Notes: generated from the letters alone by a model not told the origin. A stretch of DNA of 53,406 bases from Mycobacterium sp. (GCF_025965855.1 NZ_JAOPWB010000149.1:1-53406); one strand, 5' to 3'; numbered from the stretch's first letter, positions 1 through 9,146 are shown. Translations and numbers: made by a program.

Positions 1-317
1 TGGAAGGTAACTTCGGTGCCCGTAATCGTCGATCCGTCTACGTCCCGCAGGTTGATGTCCGAGTTGATCGATCTTGATACGCCCTCGGGTGACCGCACAC
101 CTGTCACGATTGACTTCTTGATGTCCCGCCCTCGTATTTTCGATCTGATTCCTTCACCGACAGGTGTATAGACCGTCACTACGATCGCAACGACTCCGAG
201 TGCCATAGATATGACGCCGACAATATAGGCAGCGGTGTCCGAAGCACTTGTGACATAAACGATCCAGCCGATTAGACAAGAAATAATTACAGCAAGAAAT
301 ATCGACATAAGTTTCAT
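1..317 (-). CDS. Small membrane protein, 3' end outside window
   Basis: Open reading frame starting at ATG 317 and still open at base 1, so only about 105 N-terminal residues are visible. A GGGAAGGG ribosome site lies a few bases upstream of the ATG. Two hydrophobic stretches at about residues 5-22 and 33-53 suggest two membrane helices. A basic segment (about 62-72) and a soluble polar tail follow. I recognise no family. Codon use is AT-richer than the chromosomal core, in keeping with a place inside the integrated element. It points away from the GNAT gene, and about 500 bases separate the two. Confidence 0.6.
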   Translation of the reverse strand, partial: MKLMSIFLAVIISCLIGWIVYVTSASDTAAYIVGVISMALGVVAIVVTVYTPVGEGIRSKIRGRDIKKSIVTGVRSPEGVSRSINSDINLRDVDGSTITGTEVTF

Positions 318-814
318 CGGTTTCCCTTCCCGGAGTATCTTCTGGTGTCCTTCAGTATGGGCCGTCGCCTACCTCGGCGCGAGCGCATTCACGCGAGCGA
401 GATCAGCCCAAATCCGGCGCTTCGCCTCATGCCCGGTTTGCGACCTTGCGCAACCTCGCAATGACTGTCAGCGGCAAGATCATGGCTATGAGCAGTGAAG
501 CGCCGTGAAGATCTGCAGTGGGTCGACGACACGACAAATCTGTTGCCTGATGAAAGCCGTGTGCGAGCGTCACGGTGGAGGGTCGGAAAGTTCGTCCGCA
601 CGGAAGGCCGGCGCATAAGTGCAGATAACCTTAATCTGTCACCGCAGTGGCCGGACGGTGAGTCGGCGTGAACTTAACTGCCCGACAACCGAATCCCGCG
701 CTGCAAAAAGGTGCCTCAACGAGCAGGCACGGCGGGACACCGCGCCGAGCTACCGCTGAGTTGGTGCCGCCGCGGCGGCGAGGGCGCAGCCCAAGACAGG
801 CTGTGAGGACGCAG
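318..814. other. Gap without a convincing gene
   Basis: About 500 bases between the small membrane protein and the GNAT gene. The short ORFs here are arginine/serine-rich and lack ribosome sites, so I do not call them. The stretch holds a perfect 14-bp GC palindrome at 766-779, just beyond the GNAT stop codon, which could help end that transcript. No tRNA-Phe 3'-end repeat (attachment site) was found here. Confidence 0.5.
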
Positions 815-1489
815 TTAACGGAGCCGGACGCCCTCCGGACGGTCGAGTGCCCGCCACATCCTCATCGCCTGGTCGTCCGTCGCGACCTTTCCCTCGTACT
901 GTGTCTGATAGTTCTCAAGGTATTTTCGGATGACCGCGGTGTCGATTGTTTCAGCGCCGCCCGCCCCTGCGAATTCCGGATCGACGTGGAGCGCGATAAG
1001 CAGGAGTCCGTAAACGCGCTCCGCCCCCGGCTCTAGTGCAGGCTGGAAATATGGCAAGTCAAGTATCCGGCTGCCCCGGTTGACATAGAAGCGCAGGCGG
1101 GCTTCTGGGTCGCCGTGGTCTTCGCTGCCGCGGTGGGCTTCCGGATCCTCGACCTCGGCGAGGATGAGGCACGGCTTGAATTTCTGCCGCCAGGACTCGA
1201 GTGCTGCCAGGTACAGGGGGCCGCCGATGCCGCCGCCGCGGATTCCCGGACGCACGGCCAGGTAGCTCAACAGCAGCACCCGTACCGAATCGTCCCACTC
1301 AGCGATGGCACCGGCGAGGATGGTTCCGTCGTCATCCTCGGATAGCCAGATCGACGCGTCTTGCCCGTTGGCGTTCTCCTGCACCTCGTCGAGGCTGATG
1401 AGTTCATCTGGCGGGAACGACGGCACCAGGACCTGCTGGTAAAAATCCTCGATGACCGGTCCCGAGCCCGTTGCCTCGTATATGCGCAT
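815..1489 (-). CDS. GNAT-family acetyltransferase-like protein
   Basis: A 224-residue protein with the acetyl-CoA-binding motif A of GNAT enzymes: a hydrophobic beta strand (about 71-79) followed by R84-x-x-G87-x-G89. The substrate cannot be read from sequence. The ATG has an A/G-rich ribosome site (GGAAGAAAGAG). It starts 26 bases after the stop of the large P-loop NTPase on the same strand, so the two are probably co-transcribed. The pairing suggests a functional module, perhaps with the GNAT as effector or modifier. That role is inference. GNAT membership itself is fairly secure. Confidence 0.75.
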   Translation of the reverse strand: MRIYEATGSGPVIEDFYQQVLVPSFPPDELISLDEVQENANGQDASIWLSEDDDGTILAGAIAEWDDSVRVLLLSYLAVRPGIRGGGIGGPLYLAALESWRQKFKPCLILAEVEDPEAHRGSEDHGDPEARLRFYVNRGSRILDLPYFQPALEPGAERVYGLLLIALHVDPEFAGAGGAETIDTAVIRKYLENYQTQYEGKVATDDQAMRMWRALDRPEGVRLR

Positions 1490-1515
1490 CTACTGACTCT
1501 TTCTTCCGTTCGGAT

Positions 1516-3939
1516 CTAAAAGGGAGGGGGGTCGATGGGTTGCGCGATGATGACTTGCCTTTCATCGAGGACGTCTTCCAGGTGTGAGAAATACTGGCTG
1601 TCGATCTCGAGGATGTCGCCGGGCCAGGGCGGGGGGACTGGGAGCTCGAACCGGGCCGGCTCGGCGGACTGGTCTAAGCGGAGACCTACCGCCTCCCAGT
1701 AGGGCTGGAACAGTTCGCGTACGGCAGCCAGGGCGGTGTCGAGCTCGGCCAGCACGGCAGGGTCGCCGTCCTGTTCCGCGCGCAGGATCTTCTCCTGCGC
1801 GCGCCTGATGGTTGAGGCGTACAGCGACTTGGTGTACAGGTTGGGAGCTTGACGCTTTTTCTCCTGCTTGCCGTTGTACGTGTAGCTGAGCAGGGCAGCG
1901 CGGGAGTAGACCTCCACCGCCCTGGCGTAATCCCCGCTCTTCCACCACAGGTCGCCGATCAGCATGGCGACGCCGACCCGCAGGTCGTCGTCCTCGTCTT
2001 CGATGGCCGTCTGGTCGAGGCCGACGAGGCACCCGATGGCACGTTCGCGGTCCAGTGCTGCCCAGATCTCGGCCTGCCGGAGCCGCGACCAGGACCCGAT
2101 CCACCCGTTGGGATTCCGCCGGACTTTGTCGCCAGGCTGCTTCTGGCAGGCCCGGTAGGCAGCGGAGAGCCACTCGTCGGCCGCTTCCGCGTCTTCCCTG
2201 CTGCCGTTGCCGGCGTACCACCGTGCCTTCCCGTAGAAGTTACATAGGAGGATGTAGATGCGCCGGAGTGTCATGTCCGGCGGAACGTGGTTGTACTCAA
2301 GGCTGAATGTTCCGAGCAGTCCGGTGACCGCTCGCCGGACCGACTTCCACTTTGCTGGGTCAGCGCGGAGCTCCGCCTCGTCCCAGCTGGACGTCCAGTT
2401 GCCGGAGAATTTCTCCAGCAAGTTCATCCACTCCTTGTCTTTTTGCTGGGACGAGACCCTTCTGAGCCAGCTCTCGATGTCGCTGGTGGCCTTGGAGCGC
2501 AGGTAGTCGTCCCACCACCAGAACGCGTCCAGGTAGAGCTTGACCAGGGTGGGCTTCGTCGCCTGGAACTCAATGGGCCCGAGCCACTGGGCGTGGTTGA
2601 TCCAGTTCTCCACGCTGCGGGTCCAGGTGATCTGCTCGAACCGCGTCCAGGCGGCGAACGGTTCCTTCTCCTCTTCCCGGGGCAGAAGCTCGCGTTCCAG
2701 GTCCACCCGGCCGCGCTCGTAGCGCTCGGCGCTGGACTGCAGCGCCCGAAACCCCACGGGGTCGTGGGTTTTCAGCTGTCGCCAGGCCACCTCTCTGGTC
2801 GCCCGCGGAAGGCTCACGCCCTCCTCGATCGCGTCGTCAATGAAGGAGACGAGCTGTCGTTGGGCGAGCAACTGGTAGATCCGATGCACCTTGGGTTCCG
2901 ACGGCTTCTCGCCGGCGTTACCTCTCAGCCTGGCGATCAAGCCCTCGGTGACCCACTCAGTGACCGTGAGCAGGCCGAATAGCGGCACTTCGTAGCCGAG
3001 TACGTCCGCCGCGAGCTGGTCGACAGCCGCGCGGACGCATTCGAGCAACCGGGTGAAGCCCTCGTCATACTCATCGCTCCGAAAGAGGTCCTCGAGGCTG
3101 CCAGACTGGGCGGCGCCGCCGTTGAGCAGTAACCTGCACCAGGTCGCCACCGCGAACGGGTGGCCCCGGGTCACCGTGAACAGCCCGCGCGCATCTTCGT
3201 CAGTCAAGACCAACCCCTGCTCCGTCACGTATGCCCGGACTTCCTCGGCAGACATGTTGAGCAGCGTGATGGTGCCCTCCGCGTCGTCGCGGTCCTGCAC
3301 CCGGGCGTCCTTCCCGGGGCGTCGGAAGCTCACGGTCCGATACGTCGGTAGCCGCCTCAGTAACCCCCGCAGCCATCCCTGCACCGACGTACCGTCCAGT
3401 CGGTCGACGTCGTCGACCAGTACCACCACCTTGTACTCATCGGCGAGACGGCTTAATGCCTCTTCGGTCATGTGCTGGATGGTGCTGAGCATCGTCGACC
3501 GGTCCATCGGCTCGCCGTTGACGATGATTTGGTTGCCTACGATCGTTGATTTGCTTAAGCGGAAGGCGCTGATCTTCGCGGTGGCATTGACGGTCAGGTG
3601 GTACCACATGTTTGGATTGCGGGCCCGGCCCAAGGCGTCGGTCGCCGCTGAGGTGGCCGCCGTCGAGTCGGGCCGCTGCTCTGCGAACGCCTTGATGCCG
3701 GCTATGAATTCGGAGATCAGGGTTGCGCACGCATCGAAATCAGCCTGGACGGGGTCTTTGCCGGTATCGAATTCCGGTGCAGTGACGTGCAGTGCCAGCA
3801 AGTCGTCGTCACGGCAACGCTGGCTTACTTTCTGCAACAGCGCACTCTTCCCGGTGCCAGTGTCGCCGACGACGGTGTAACGGCCGAAAGAACTGTCCGG
3901 GTCCATGATCTTGTCGCACTGCTGTCCCAGGGATGTCAT
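1516..3939 (-). CDS. Large STAND-type P-loop NTPase
   Basis: An 807-residue protein. The Walker A motif GDTGTGKS is at residues 25-32 and the Walker B strand VVVLVDD at 171-177. A GxP motif (RGHP, 258-261) is typical of the winged-helix part of STAND NTPases. The C-terminal third is helical, and a TPR-like repeat around 630-660 (GDYARAVEVYSRA) suggests a sensor or scaffold region. The P-loop begins almost at the N-terminus. The upstream frame has no ATG, GTG or TTG before a stop, so there is no room for an N-terminal effector. STAND proteins often act in phage defence or signalling. The paired GNAT gene and the mobile-element setting fit a defence role, but this is unproven. Confidence 0.75.
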   Translation of the reverse strand: MTSLGQQCDKIMDPDSSFGRYTVVGDTGTGKSALLQKVSQRCRDDDLLALHVTAPEFDTGKDPVQADFDACATLISEFIAGIKAFAEQRPDSTAATSAATDALGRARNPNMWYHLTVNATAKISAFRLSKSTIVGNQIIVNGEPMDRSTMLSTIQHMTEEALSRLADEYKVVVLVDDVDRLDGTSVQGWLRGLLRRLPTYRTVSFRRPGKDARVQDRDDAEGTITLLNMSAEEVRAYVTEQGLVLTDEDARGLFTVTRGHPFAVATWCRLLLNGGAAQSGSLEDLFRSDEYDEGFTRLLECVRAAVDQLAADVLGYEVPLFGLLTVTEWVTEGLIARLRGNAGEKPSEPKVHRIYQLLAQRQLVSFIDDAIEEGVSLPRATREVAWRQLKTHDPVGFRALQSSAERYERGRVDLERELLPREEEKEPFAAWTRFEQITWTRSVENWINHAQWLGPIEFQATKPTLVKLYLDAFWWWDDYLRSKATSDIESWLRRVSSQQKDKEWMNLLEKFSGNWTSSWDEAELRADPAKWKSVRRAVTGLLGTFSLEYNHVPPDMTLRRIYILLCNFYGKARWYAGNGSREDAEAADEWLSAAYRACQKQPGDKVRRNPNGWIGSWSRLRQAEIWAALDRERAIGCLVGLDQTAIEDEDDDLRVGVAMLIGDLWWKSGDYARAVEVYSRAALLSYTYNGKQEKKRQAPNLYTKSLYASTIRRAQEKILRAEQDGDPAVLAELDTALAAVRELFQPYWEAVGLRLDQSAEPARFELPVPPPWPGDILEIDSQYFSHLEDVLDERQVIIAQPIDPPPF

Positions 3940-4516
3940 TGCAGCGGTGCCCCTTAGGTCGGTCGAGCGATGTGGACAGCGCCGCTGGTCAAGCCGTTGG
4001 CATCTGGCCTGCTGCCAGGCCAGTCGACCTTCAGAAGGAAGATCGCGTAGTTATAATGCAATCCAATAACGGTGAGTGCAACGGGCGGTTTACTACCGCG
4101 CCCGTTCTCCCATGAGTCAACCGACGGTCGGACACTTGAATAACTAGGTCGTCGGACATCAGTGTTTGGATCAGCGTCATGACACGCGCTGCGGCAGAGC
4201 ACGCAAGTTGCTTTTCCAGATGCAGTCGTTAGCCATCGCTGGATGCAAGCAGCTCCCGTGTGAGCTGACTTACTTATATGTGTGCTTCTATCACCAGTTT
4301 TCCGCGGAAAACTGGCCAGGCCGTCTCAACGAGATCGGCGGTGAAAAAGTGCGCCCGAACCGCAGCGAGATTCAGCGGGCTCCATCGGAGAATCACAGGC
4401 CGGCGGCCCACCACAGGAACGTTCTGCTGCAGCAAAATTCACGATGCGGGTGATCGTGTACTTGAGAAGAAACCCTAATCCGCGACGCTGTCGGGGCACA
4501 TTCCGCCCGTTCCACG
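3940..4516. other. AT-richer regulatory gap between NTPase and FtsK-like genes
   Basis: A 577-base divergent intergenic region with no convincing gene. It contains an imperfect hairpin at 4081-4105 (ACGGGCGGT arm against ACCGCGCCCGT) and a perfect 22-bp palindrome at 4294-4315. Promoters for both flanking genes should lie here. The base composition is clearly AT-richer than the host chromosome, as expected for acquired DNA. Confidence 0.5.
4294..4315. repeat. Perfect 22-bp palindrome
   Basis: The half-site CCAGTTTTCCG is followed at once by its exact reverse complement, with no spacer. It lies about 200 bases upstream of the FtsK-like gene, inside the integrated element. Possible roles are an operator for a dimeric regulator of the element's transfer or excision genes, or a recognition site for the FtsK/Tra ATPase. 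Neither is shown by the sequence. Confidence 0.7.
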
Positions 4517-5383
4517 GTGGTCGCACCCGGGACGGTTCGCATGGAATTGGTTATGCGACAACAGCTGTCGGCCATTGAAACTGCTAGACGGCCAACGAGC
4601 ACCGAGGCAACAGCCGTTGAGATTGGCCGACGCGAGAATGGGTCGGCTTGGATTCTCCGCGCCGCTGGCCTCCACACTCTCACTGTGGGGTGCTCAGGGG
4701 CGGGCAAGGGCTCCATTTTTTGGGGCATTGCAGGCGGATTAGGCCCAGCCATCAAAGCAGGAAACGTCCGCCTTTTCGCCGTGGATTTCAAGTACGGGAT
4801 CGAAATCTCAGTCGGCTCTGCTCTATTCAGCAAGATTGCGACGAACGAGGCTGAGGCCGCAGGCCTGCTAACCAAGTTGGAGGAGCTGCTGGATAACCGT
4901 GGCCGCAGGATGGCTGGCCGAGTGCGTTCGCACACACCGAGCACCGCCGAACCGCTCGTGGTGCTGCTCATCGATGAACTGGCTGGCTTGACCGCTTACA
5001 TGGCAGACGTCGCCCTCAAGAAGCAAGTTGCGGCCTCGTTCTCACGCATCTTGACAAAGGGCAGGGCCGTAGGAATCGTGGTCGCAGCCTTCATGCAGGA
5101 CCCTCGCAAGGAGATTCTGCCCATGCGCGGGTTGTTCACCCAGACCGTTGCACTGCGGCTGCGCTCACGCGACGAGGTCGCGATGGTCCTCGGTGATGGC
5201 CTTGCCGACGCCGCCCCCGCGCACCGCATCAACCCAAATAAGCCTGGGACCGGATACGTTATCGCCGAAGACGGATCAACGATGCGGGTACGTGCCGACT
5301 ACTGGCCCGATTCGTTAATCCGTTCTGTCGCTGACGAATACGGGCTTACAAGTCAACGACCCGCTGGTCCCGCAGATAGCTGA
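4517..5383 (+). CDS. FtsK/SpoIIIE-like DNA translocase (TraSA-like)
   Basis: Up to 288 residues matching the ATPase core of FtsK/SpoIIIE proteins as found in actinomycete conjugative elements such as pSAM2. The P-loop GCSGAGKGS and the Walker B motif VVLLIDELAGL are clear, and the conserved segment with RAVGIVV follows. No membrane segment is present and the protein is short for a transfer translocase, so it may be truncated, soluble or work with a partner. The start is uncertain: GTG 4517 is the longest, and ATG 4541, preceded by GGGACGG, is a good alternative. It sits in one unit with the HTH and integrase genes (10-base then 0-base gaps). Confidence 0.8.
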   Translation: MVAPGTVRMELVMRQQLSAIETARRPTSTEATAVEIGRRENGSAWILRAAGLHTLTVGCSGAGKGSIFWGIAGGLGPAIKAGNVRLFAVDFKYGIEISVGSALFSKIATNEAEAAGLLTKLEELLDNRGRRMAGRVRSHTPSTAEPLVVLLIDELAGLTAYMADVALKKQVAASFSRILTKGRAVGIVVAAFMQDPRKEILPMRGLFTQTVALRLRSRDEVAMVLGDGLADAAPAHRINPNKPGTGYVIAEDGSTMRVRADYWPDSLIRSVADEYGLTSQRPAGPADS

Positions 5384-5393
5384 GGAAATCGGC

Positions 5394-5627
5394 ATGGCAA
5401 CTCTCAGCATCAACACCACCGCGACCGCGATTGCGACCTTTCCAGAGCTTCTGACAGCGGAGCAGGTAGCCGAGCTGCTTGGCGTGTCCGCCGCCACCGT
5501 GAGCGGATGGGGCGCGTCGCGTGAGCACGGCGAGAACGTGGGGCCGCCATGCTATACGTTATCCGACCGCGTAAGACGTTGGGACGCAGCAGAAGTCCGC
5601 GCGTGGCTCAAGCAGGTGCGCCGCTAA
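5394..5627 (+). CDS. HTH protein, probable excisionase
   Basis: A 77-residue protein with a MerR-like/helix_turn_helix_17 fold. A helix-turn-helix spans about residues 20-40 (LTAEQVAELLGVSAATVSGW), and a C-terminal wing ends in a WDAAEVRAWL motif typical of AlpA/Xis proteins. Such proteins bind attachment-site DNA and direct the integrase toward excision. The stop codon TAA abuts the integrase ATG directly (TAAATG), so the two are translationally linked. Confidence 0.8.
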   Translation: MATLSINTTATAIATFPELLTAEQVAELLGVSAATVSGWGASREHGENVGPPCYTLSDRVRRWDAAEVRAWLKQVRR

Positions 5628-6785
5628 ATGGCTGGATCGGTACCGCGCGGCATTCGGAAGCGGATCAACTCAGCCGGCGAATCACGCTATCAAGTGCGCT
5701 ACCTGGTGCGGGAGCCAGACTCACCGTCGGGTTGGGTTGAAACGTCGTCGACATTCGCCACCTTGCGAGAAGCGCGGGCCTTCAAAGCCGACAGGGACGG
5801 CGAAGCGGCGATTGGCGCCAGGCGCTTCGACCCTCGGCTTGGCCGAGCCAGCCTTTCCGGAATCTGGACCCAGTACAGCTCGTCGAAACGCCCGGCCGTG
5901 TCACCCAAGACATGGAGCGGCTACACGCAGCATTGGGAACTCCGCATCAGTCCGCGGTTCGCCCACGTGCCGGTCGACGAGATCAGCCGTAAGGATGTAC
6001 AACAGTTCGTCGATACCCTGACCGTTGGCCCTTGGGCTAAGGTCGCCACGCTTCGGCTTCTGCGGTCGATTCTCGAAATGGCACGCGAGGACGGCCGAAT
6101 TCACATCAACCCAGCGCAGGGCGTTGCAGCCGGGCGAATACCCGCACGAGAACGTCACCGCTACCTCACCGCCAGAGAAGTCGCTGCCCTGGCGGCGGCA
6201 TGCGGCGACCAGGGCGACATCGTCACGATCCTGGCCTTCACCGGATTACGCTGGTCCGAACTCGTAGGACTGCGCGTCGGCGATGTCGACCTGGCAACCC
6301 GTCGCCTGTACGTTCGCCAGGCCGCGCCGGAGGTTGAAGGCCGGATCATCGTCGGGCCGCCAAAGACTCGCGCCGCCGTGCGAACCGTCCCACTCCCCCA
6401 AATCGTCATCGACGCACTCAAGCCACGAATCGTCGGCCGCGCTCCTACAGAACAAGCGATCACCTCGCCGAACGGCGGCTTCCTCAGATCAAACAACTGG
6501 CGTAGGCACACCCACTGGTCCCGAGCGCTTAAGAAAACCCTATTGGCGCCGTTGACCATTCACGATTTACGCCACACCTACGCCAGCGTTGCCCGGGCCT
6601 CCGGCGCTGACCTTCGCTATGTCCAGAAAACCATGGGGCACTCCACACCCACAGTCACGGCGAACATCTACAGCGACCTGTATTCCGACGAACTCGACCA
6701 GGTAGCCACAAACCTCGACCGGCTCCATGACTCCGCCGCAAACCAGACGAACGGACAGGAACCGGACACACGGAAACATCCATAG
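5628..6785 (+). CDS. Tyrosine recombinase/integrase
   Basis: A 385-residue integrase. An N-terminal arm-binding region (about 1-65) is followed by a SAM-like core-binding domain (about 75-160) and the catalytic domain. The catalytic arginine lies in TGLRWSE, the HxxR in HDLRHT, the second histidine in GHST, and the nucleophilic tyrosine in NIYSDLY. The gene reads toward tRNA-Phe and stops 35 bases from its 3' end, the usual layout of an element integrated at a tRNA 3' end. Members of this family insert by site-specific recombination between attP and the tRNA gene. Confidence 0.93.
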   Translation: MAGSVPRGIRKRINSAGESRYQVRYLVREPDSPSGWVETSSTFATLREARAFKADRDGEAAIGARRFDPRLGRASLSGIWTQYSSSKRPAVSPKTWSGYTQHWELRISPRFAHVPVDEISRKDVQQFVDTLTVGPWAKVATLRLLRSILEMAREDGRIHINPAQGVAAGRIPARERHRYLTAREVAALAAACGDQGDIVTILAFTGLRWSELVGLRVGDVDLATRRLYVRQAAPEVEGRIIVGPPKTRAAVRTVPLPQIVIDALKPRIVGRAPTEQAITSPNGGFLRSNNWRRHTHWSRALKKTLLAPLTIHDLRHTYASVARASGADLRYVQKTMGHSTPTVTANIYSDLYSDELDQVATNLDRLHDSAANQTNGQEPDTRKHP

Positions 6786-6820
6786 AGTGCTGTCACCGCG
6801 TCCGTGCAGTTCAACAGGGG

Positions 6821-6894
6821 TGGCCAGGGGCGGGATCGAACCGCCGACCTTCCGCTTTTCAGGCGGACGCTCATACCGACTGAGCTACCTGGCC
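6821..6894 (-). tRNA. pheU: tRNA-Phe (GAA)
   Basis: A 74-nt cloverleaf with a seven-pair acceptor stem (GGCCAGG/CCTGGCC), anticodon loop CTGAAAA giving anticodon GAA, and the TTCGATC T loop. CCA is not encoded. Its 3' end faces the integrase gene and is the probable attachment site (attB/attR) of the element to the left. Confidence 0.95.
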
Positions 6895-6923
6895 GGAAGG
6901 CATTGAGTGCCTCGCCGTGTTGG

Positions 6924-6997
6924 CGACCCTGACGGGACTCGAACCCGCGACCTCCGCCGTGACAGGGCGGCGCGCTAACCAACTGCGCCACAGGGCC
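6924..6997 (-). tRNA. aspT: tRNA-Asp (GTC)
   Basis: A 74-nt cloverleaf with acceptor stem GGCCCTG/CAGGGTC (one G-U pair), anticodon loop CTGTCAC giving GTC, and discriminator G as expected for tRNA-Asp. It lies 29 nt upstream of tRNA-Phe on the same strand, probably in one transcript Glu-Asp-Phe. Confidence 0.95.
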
Positions 6998-7028
6998 TCG
7001 CTGCTGCTCCGCGTCGCCGCGTCGCAAG

Positions 7029-7101
7029 TACCCCCTACGGGATTCGAACCCGCGCTACCGCCTTGAAAGGGCGGCGTCCTAGGCCGCTAGACGAAGGGGG
7101 C
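7029..7101 (-). tRNA. gluT: tRNA-Glu (TTC)
   Basis: A 73-nt cloverleaf with acceptor stem GCCCCCT/AGGGGGT, anticodon loop CTTTCAA giving TTC, and a standard TTCGAAT T loop. It is the first gene of the Glu-Asp-Phe tRNA run on the minus strand. Confidence 0.95.
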
Positions 7102-7235
7102 CAGAACCGAATCTCTCCGGGGTACTCGCAACGAAGTCACCGTTGGGAGCCACGCCAGCTTAGGTCACCGCAGGCCTGTTCCTCAAACGAACGGCATTCG
7201 AGCGGCGTTTCGGACGCAGTATCCTGAACCTTCGC

Positions 7236-7308
7236 GCCCCTATAGCTCAGTTGGTAGAGCTACGGACTTTTAATCCGCAGGTCCTAGGTTCGAGTCCTAG
7301 TGGGGGCA
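7236..7308 (+). tRNA. lysT: tRNA-Lys (TTT)
   Basis: A 73-nt cloverleaf with acceptor stem GCCCCTA/TGGGGGC, D arm TAGCTCAGTTGGTAGAGC, anticodon loop CTTTTAA giving TTT, and T loop TTCGAGT. It is divergent from the Glu-Asp-Phe tRNA set. The same four-tRNA cluster sits next to Rv0831c in M. tuberculosis. Confidence 0.95.
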
Positions 7309-7459
7309 CCCAAAAGCGGTCATCACCTCGGGCGATGCCGGCGTACCGTCGTCGGGCGGCGCCCGGTGGCGCCACGGCCGAGTCTTCGCGCTCGTCGCCC
7401 CGGCCGGCACTCGGCATGCCCTGGTTTGACCGCCAAACGGCTTGGCTATGCTTCGCAAG

Positions 7460-8257
7460 ATGAGTGTCGATGCGGCCTACCCAAACGCGCCAGTAGCCCT
7501 GGTAACCATGGAAATCCGTCACCCAGCAACGGATTCCCTCACCGAATCATCGAGCGGGGAGCTCAGACGCCTGCTTGCGGACCTGCTGCCCATCGAACGC
7601 CAGGCGCAGGACGTGGCCTGGGCGATGGGCGCCGGCGGAAGTCCGCAGCCGGCCGCCGAGCGCTTCGTCCGCTACGTCAACCGCGACAACACGCTTGCCG
7701 CCTCGATGAAGACCCAGGCGGTCGTGATCGAGACCACCGCCTACACCAACTTCGAGGCGCTGGTCGACCTGGTCATGCGGGTCATAGACGCCCGCTCACA
7801 GTTCTCGCCGATCGTCGGGGTGGAGCGTCTTGGTCTGCGCTACGTCCTCGAGATCCGCGTCCCCCAGGGCGTGGATGGCCGCATCGAGTGGGCCAACTGG
7901 ATCGCCGAGCCCCTGCTCGGACCGCAGCAAATCGCGCCCGGCGGCCTGATCCTGACCGAATGGCAGGGTGCGGCGGTCTACCGGGAGGCGCAGCCGGGCA
8001 AGTCGATGATCGTGCGCTACGGCCCGGGCGTGGGTCAGGCGCTGGACGCGAGCTATCACCTGCGCCGGACCATGCCGGCCCAGCAGGGACCGTTCTTCCT
8101 GATGGATATCGACAGCTTCTGGACTCCGACCGGGTCTATCCCCGAATACGACCGGAACACGGTGCTGACGACCTTCCAGGACCTGTACGACCCCGCTCGC
8201 ACCGTGTTTCAGGAGATGCTCACCAACCGCCTGAAGGACGACCTGCTCAGCCGATAA
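7460..8257 (+). CDS. TIGR04255-like conserved protein (Rv0831c homologue)
   Basis: A 265-residue protein. It opens with [16 protein letters not shown] and later carries [11 protein letters not shown], a pattern typical of the TIGR04255 family, whose function is unknown. There is no signal peptide or membrane segment. ATG 7460 is chosen because a -10 box TATGCT at 7447-7452 lies exactly 7 nt upstream, which predicts a leaderless mRNA. An in-frame ATG at 7448 overlaps that box and is less likely. The 3' end overlaps the convergent methyltransferase gene by 11 bases. Confidence 0.8.
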   Translation: MSVDAAYPNAPVALVTMEIRHPATDSLTESSSGELRRLLADLLPIERQAQDVAWAMGAGGSPQPAAERFVRYVNRDNTLAASMKTQAVVIETTAYTNFEALVDLVMRVIDARSQFSPIVGVERLGLRYVLEIRVPQGVDGRIEWANWIAEPLLGPQQIAPGGLILTEWQGAAVYREAQPGKSMIVRYGPGVGQALDASYHLRRTMPAQQGPFFLMDIDSFWTPTGSIPEYDRNTVLTTFQDLYDPARTVFQEMLTNRLKDDLLSR

Positions 8258-9146
8258 GCACCGCGCTGGTGTAGGTCACGTCGGCGAAGGCTTCGGCGAG
8301 GTCGTCGTCGGGATAGACGAAGCCATTGGCCGCGTGCAACTCCTTGACGGTTCGCGACGACGTCCGCCAGCCGCGCTGGTTCAGATGGTCGAGGATGTGG
8401 CTGCGCTGCCCGTGATAGACGAGATCGTTGAAGTCGATCTCGAACCCGAGTTCGCTCATCCGGTCATGGTGTGCGCGCCACCGCGCGTCGGCGAAAACGG
8501 TGGTGTCGGGTACGAATTCGAAAGCCAGGCGGCTGTCTGGGGCACTCAACGCGGTGATGTTGCCGAACAGCGCGTCCTGGGCCTCGTCGGGCAGGTACAC
8601 CAATAGGCCTTCGGCGCTCCACGCCGCGGGAGCCTTCGGATCAAAGCCGGCGGCCTGCAGCGCTGCGGCCCAGTCATCGCGCAGGTCGATGGCGACGGTG
8701 CGCCGCTCGGCGGTCGGCTCGGCGCCGAGGTCCCTGAGGGTCGACGTCTTGAAATCGATCACCTCCGGCATGTCGACCTCATAGACGACCGTGCCCGCCG
8801 GCCACGGCAGGCGGTACGCGCGCGCATCGAGTCCCGACGCGAGGATGACGACCTGGTCGATGCCGCTCTGCGCCGCGTCGAGGAAGAACCGGTCGTAGAA
8901 CCTGGTGCGGCAGGCCATCCCCCGCGCCATTCGCTGTGGGTCGAACTCGGATTCACCGCCAACCGGAATCTGGCCGTTCACCAACCGCACGTAAACGTCG
9001 ATGCCGACGGCGCGCACCAACGGCGCCGCGTACGGGTCGTCGATCAACTTCTCATCGGTCGACAGCGCCCGCTGGGCGGCGACCATGGTCGCCGTCGCCC
9101 CGACGCTGGTCGCCAGGTCCCAACGATCACGATCGGTGCGCGCCAT
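8247..9146 (-). CDS. Class I SAM-dependent methyltransferase (Rv0830 type)
   Basis: A 299-residue member of the mycobacterial TIGR00027/LCMT-like methyltransferase family, of usual length. The SAM-binding loop is at about residues 99-113 ([13 protein letters not shown]), followed by the acidic YEVD motif (122-125). These proteins resemble leucine carboxyl methyltransferases, but their substrates are mostly unknown. The ATG at 9146 lies about 25-30 bases downstream of a TATATT -10 box (9172-9177), next to an 11-bp palindrome, so it may be repressor-controlled. Confidence 0.88.
   Translation of the reverse strand: MARTDRDRWDLATSVGATATMVAAQRALSTDEKLIDDPYAAPLVRAVGIDVYVRLVNGQIPVGGESEFDPQRMARGMACRTRFYDRFFLDAAQSGIDQVVILASGLDARAYRLPWPAGTVVYEVDMPEVIDFKTSTLRDLGAEPTAERRTVAIDLRDDWAAALQAAGFDPKAPAAWSAEGLLVYLPDEAQDALFGNITALSAPDSRLAFEFVPDTTVFADARWRAHHDRMSELGFEIDFNDLVYHGQRSHILDHLNQRGWRTSSRTVKELHAANGFVYPDDDLAEAFADVTYTSAVLIG

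Noticed and set aside
668..1036. Plus-strand 122-codon frame at the GNAT 3' end
   Set aside because: Overlaps the GNAT gene antisense and has no ribosome site or recognisable domain.
3053..3880. Plus-strand 275-codon serine-rich frame inside the NTPase gene
   Set aside because: Opposite-strand shadow of the NTPase, whose Walker motifs are clear; composition is not protein-like.
3954..4202. Minus-strand 82-codon frame just upstream of the NTPase gene
   Set aside because: No ribosome site, no domain, and it occupies the likely promoter region.
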